From Flavobacterium sp. 90 (GTDB lineage: Bacteria > Bacteroidota > Bacteroidia > Flavobacteriales > Flavobacteriaceae): a DNA stretch of 64,000 bases. The notes beneath the pieces are model-generated. The model was not told where the DNA came from. It saw only the letters and a list, made by a program, of their open reading frames with translations, and searched no databases. The position numbers were made by a program, and so were the translations under genes. Numbering within the stretch: the first letter of the stretch is position 1; each line of letters begins with the position of its first letter. Of this stretch, positions 63,250 to 64,000 are shown piece after piece. Where the stretch lies: NCBI RefSeq assembly GCF_004339525.1, contig NZ_SMGE01000001.1, positions 2,542,001-2,606,000 on the forward strand, given 5' to 3'.

Positions 63250-64000
63250 TTACTTCAATTTTTCCAATAATTTACCTGCTACCAATTTAGATGAAGCTGG
63301 GTTTTGACCTGTAATTAAAAGTCCGTCTTCAACAGCGTATGGTTGCCAGTTTGGACCTTTCGAAAAATTACCTCCATTATGAATTAAAGCGTCTTCCAAT
63401 AAAAACGGAACAACTTTAGTTAATCCTACAGCTTCTTCTTCTTCGTTTGTAAATCCGGTTACTTTTTTACCTTTCACTAAAAATTCATCGTTAACTTTTA
63501 CATTTTTTAAAACCGCTGGAGCGTGACAAACAAAAGCTACCGGTTTTTTGTGTGTATAAAAAGATTCGATCAAAGCAATTGAGTTTTTATCTTCAACAAG
63601 ATCCCAAAGCGGTCCGTGACCTCCTGGATAAAAAACGGCATCATAATCTTTTTGATTAATAGTCGAAAGTTTGTGTGTGTTTTTTAATTTTTCCTGTAAT
63701 ACTTTATCAGCATCAAAACGTTTTGTGTCTTCAGTTGCTGATGCCGGATCATTACTTTTTGGATCAATTGGTGGCTGACCTCCAAGTGGCGTTGCAATCG
63801 TAATTTCGATTCCTTGATCTAATAATTCATAATATGGTGCAGCTAATTCTTCTGACCAAAATCCTGTTTTCTCTCCTGTATTGCCCAGTTTATCGTTACT
63901 GGTTACAACAAATAATACTTTTTTCATACCTTTTTTAGTTGATTTTTGTGCTGTAGCTGATGTGCTGAAAGCTGCGAATGCTATAATCGTAAGTAATGCT
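63250..64000 (-). CDS. exported DJ-1/PfpI family protein (partial at window edge)
   Basis: The class I glutamine-amidotransferase-like fold has ATPLGGQPPIDPKSNDP, the VFYPGGHGPLWDL turn, and the nucleophile elbow FVCHAPAVL (cysteine and histidine present). An ATG at 63927 could start a cytoplasmic form, but the frame stays open to the window edge and upstream codons spell ALLTIIAFAAFSTSATAQ, a signal peptide with a cleavage site before QKSTKK. So the true start lies beyond 64000 and the protein is likely periplasmic. Family members act as chaperones, proteases or deglycases; which applies here is unknown. Confidence 0.83.
   Translation of the reverse strand, partial: ALLTIIAFAAFSTSATAQKSTKKGMKKVLFVVTSNDKLGNTGEKTGFWSEELAAPYYELLDQGIEITIATPLGGQPPIDPKSNDPASATEDTKRFDADKVLQEKLKNTHKLSTINQKDYDAVFYPGGHGPLWDLVEDKNSIALIESFYTHKKPVAFVCHAPAVLKNVKVNDEFLVKGKKVTGFTNEEEEAVGLTKVVPFLLEDALIHNGGNFSKGPNWQPYAVEDGLLITGQNPASSKLVAGKLLEKLK

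Overview
The window looks like a chromosomal segment of a Flavobacterium-type member of the Bacteroidota. The DNA is AT-rich. Starts lack Shine-Dalgarno sequences, and several genes sit behind the Bacteroidota promoter form TTG-N19-21-TAnnTTTG. The segment carries SusC/SusD genes, a secreted protease with a C-terminal tail typical of type IX secretion, and many long intergenic palindromes. I cannot name a species.

Left part (1-25.3 kb): mostly housekeeping genes (bioB, ribF, comF, glyS, thiL, lepA), a metzincin protease, and a regulatory block (LytTR regulator, small exported protein, TPR histidine kinase and its response regulator). Two DinB-like genes converge on a WYL regulator. Two tandem beta-barrel genes, an odd beta-helix/membrane protein and a double-glycine-leader peptide follow. 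The part ends with two tandem Nudix-like (NrtR/AraR-type) regulators that point away from the sugar locus.

Centre (25.7-56.5 kb): one long rightward polysaccharide utilization locus. It begins with xylulokinase and xylose isomerase, then SusC, SusD and a two-domain surface glycan-binding lipoprotein. These are followed by GH2, GH31, GH97, GH3, GH39, GH3, BACON-GH5, an SGNH acetylesterase, GH43 and GH95. A BACON-GH5 endo-enzyme together with GH31 alpha-xylosidase, GH2 galactosidase, GH3 glucosidases, GH43 arabinofuranosidase and GH95 fucosidase is the signature of a xyloglucan locus. The model is: the surface GH5 cuts the backbone; the SGBP and SusCD import oligosaccharides; periplasmic enzymes remove acetyl, fucosyl, galactosyl, arabinosyl and xylosyl groups; GH3 enzymes finish the backbone; XylA and XylB take the released xylose into the pentose phosphate pathway. 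No hybrid two-component system, AraC regulator or ECF sigma/anti-sigma pair lies in or next to the locus, so the Nudix-like pair is the best candidate for its control.

Right part (56.7-64 kb): a CvpA-family protein, conserved hypotheticals, pheS, gpsA, an iron-type alcohol dehydrogenase and an exported DJ-1/PfpI protein cut by the window edge.

The intergenic DNA is unusually rich in inverted and tandem repeats. A palindrome beginning CCTAACAGG occurs singly or as about 85-90 bp double units at five places, four of them inside the sugar locus. I saw no rRNA, tRNA, CRISPR array, insertion sequence or prophage.
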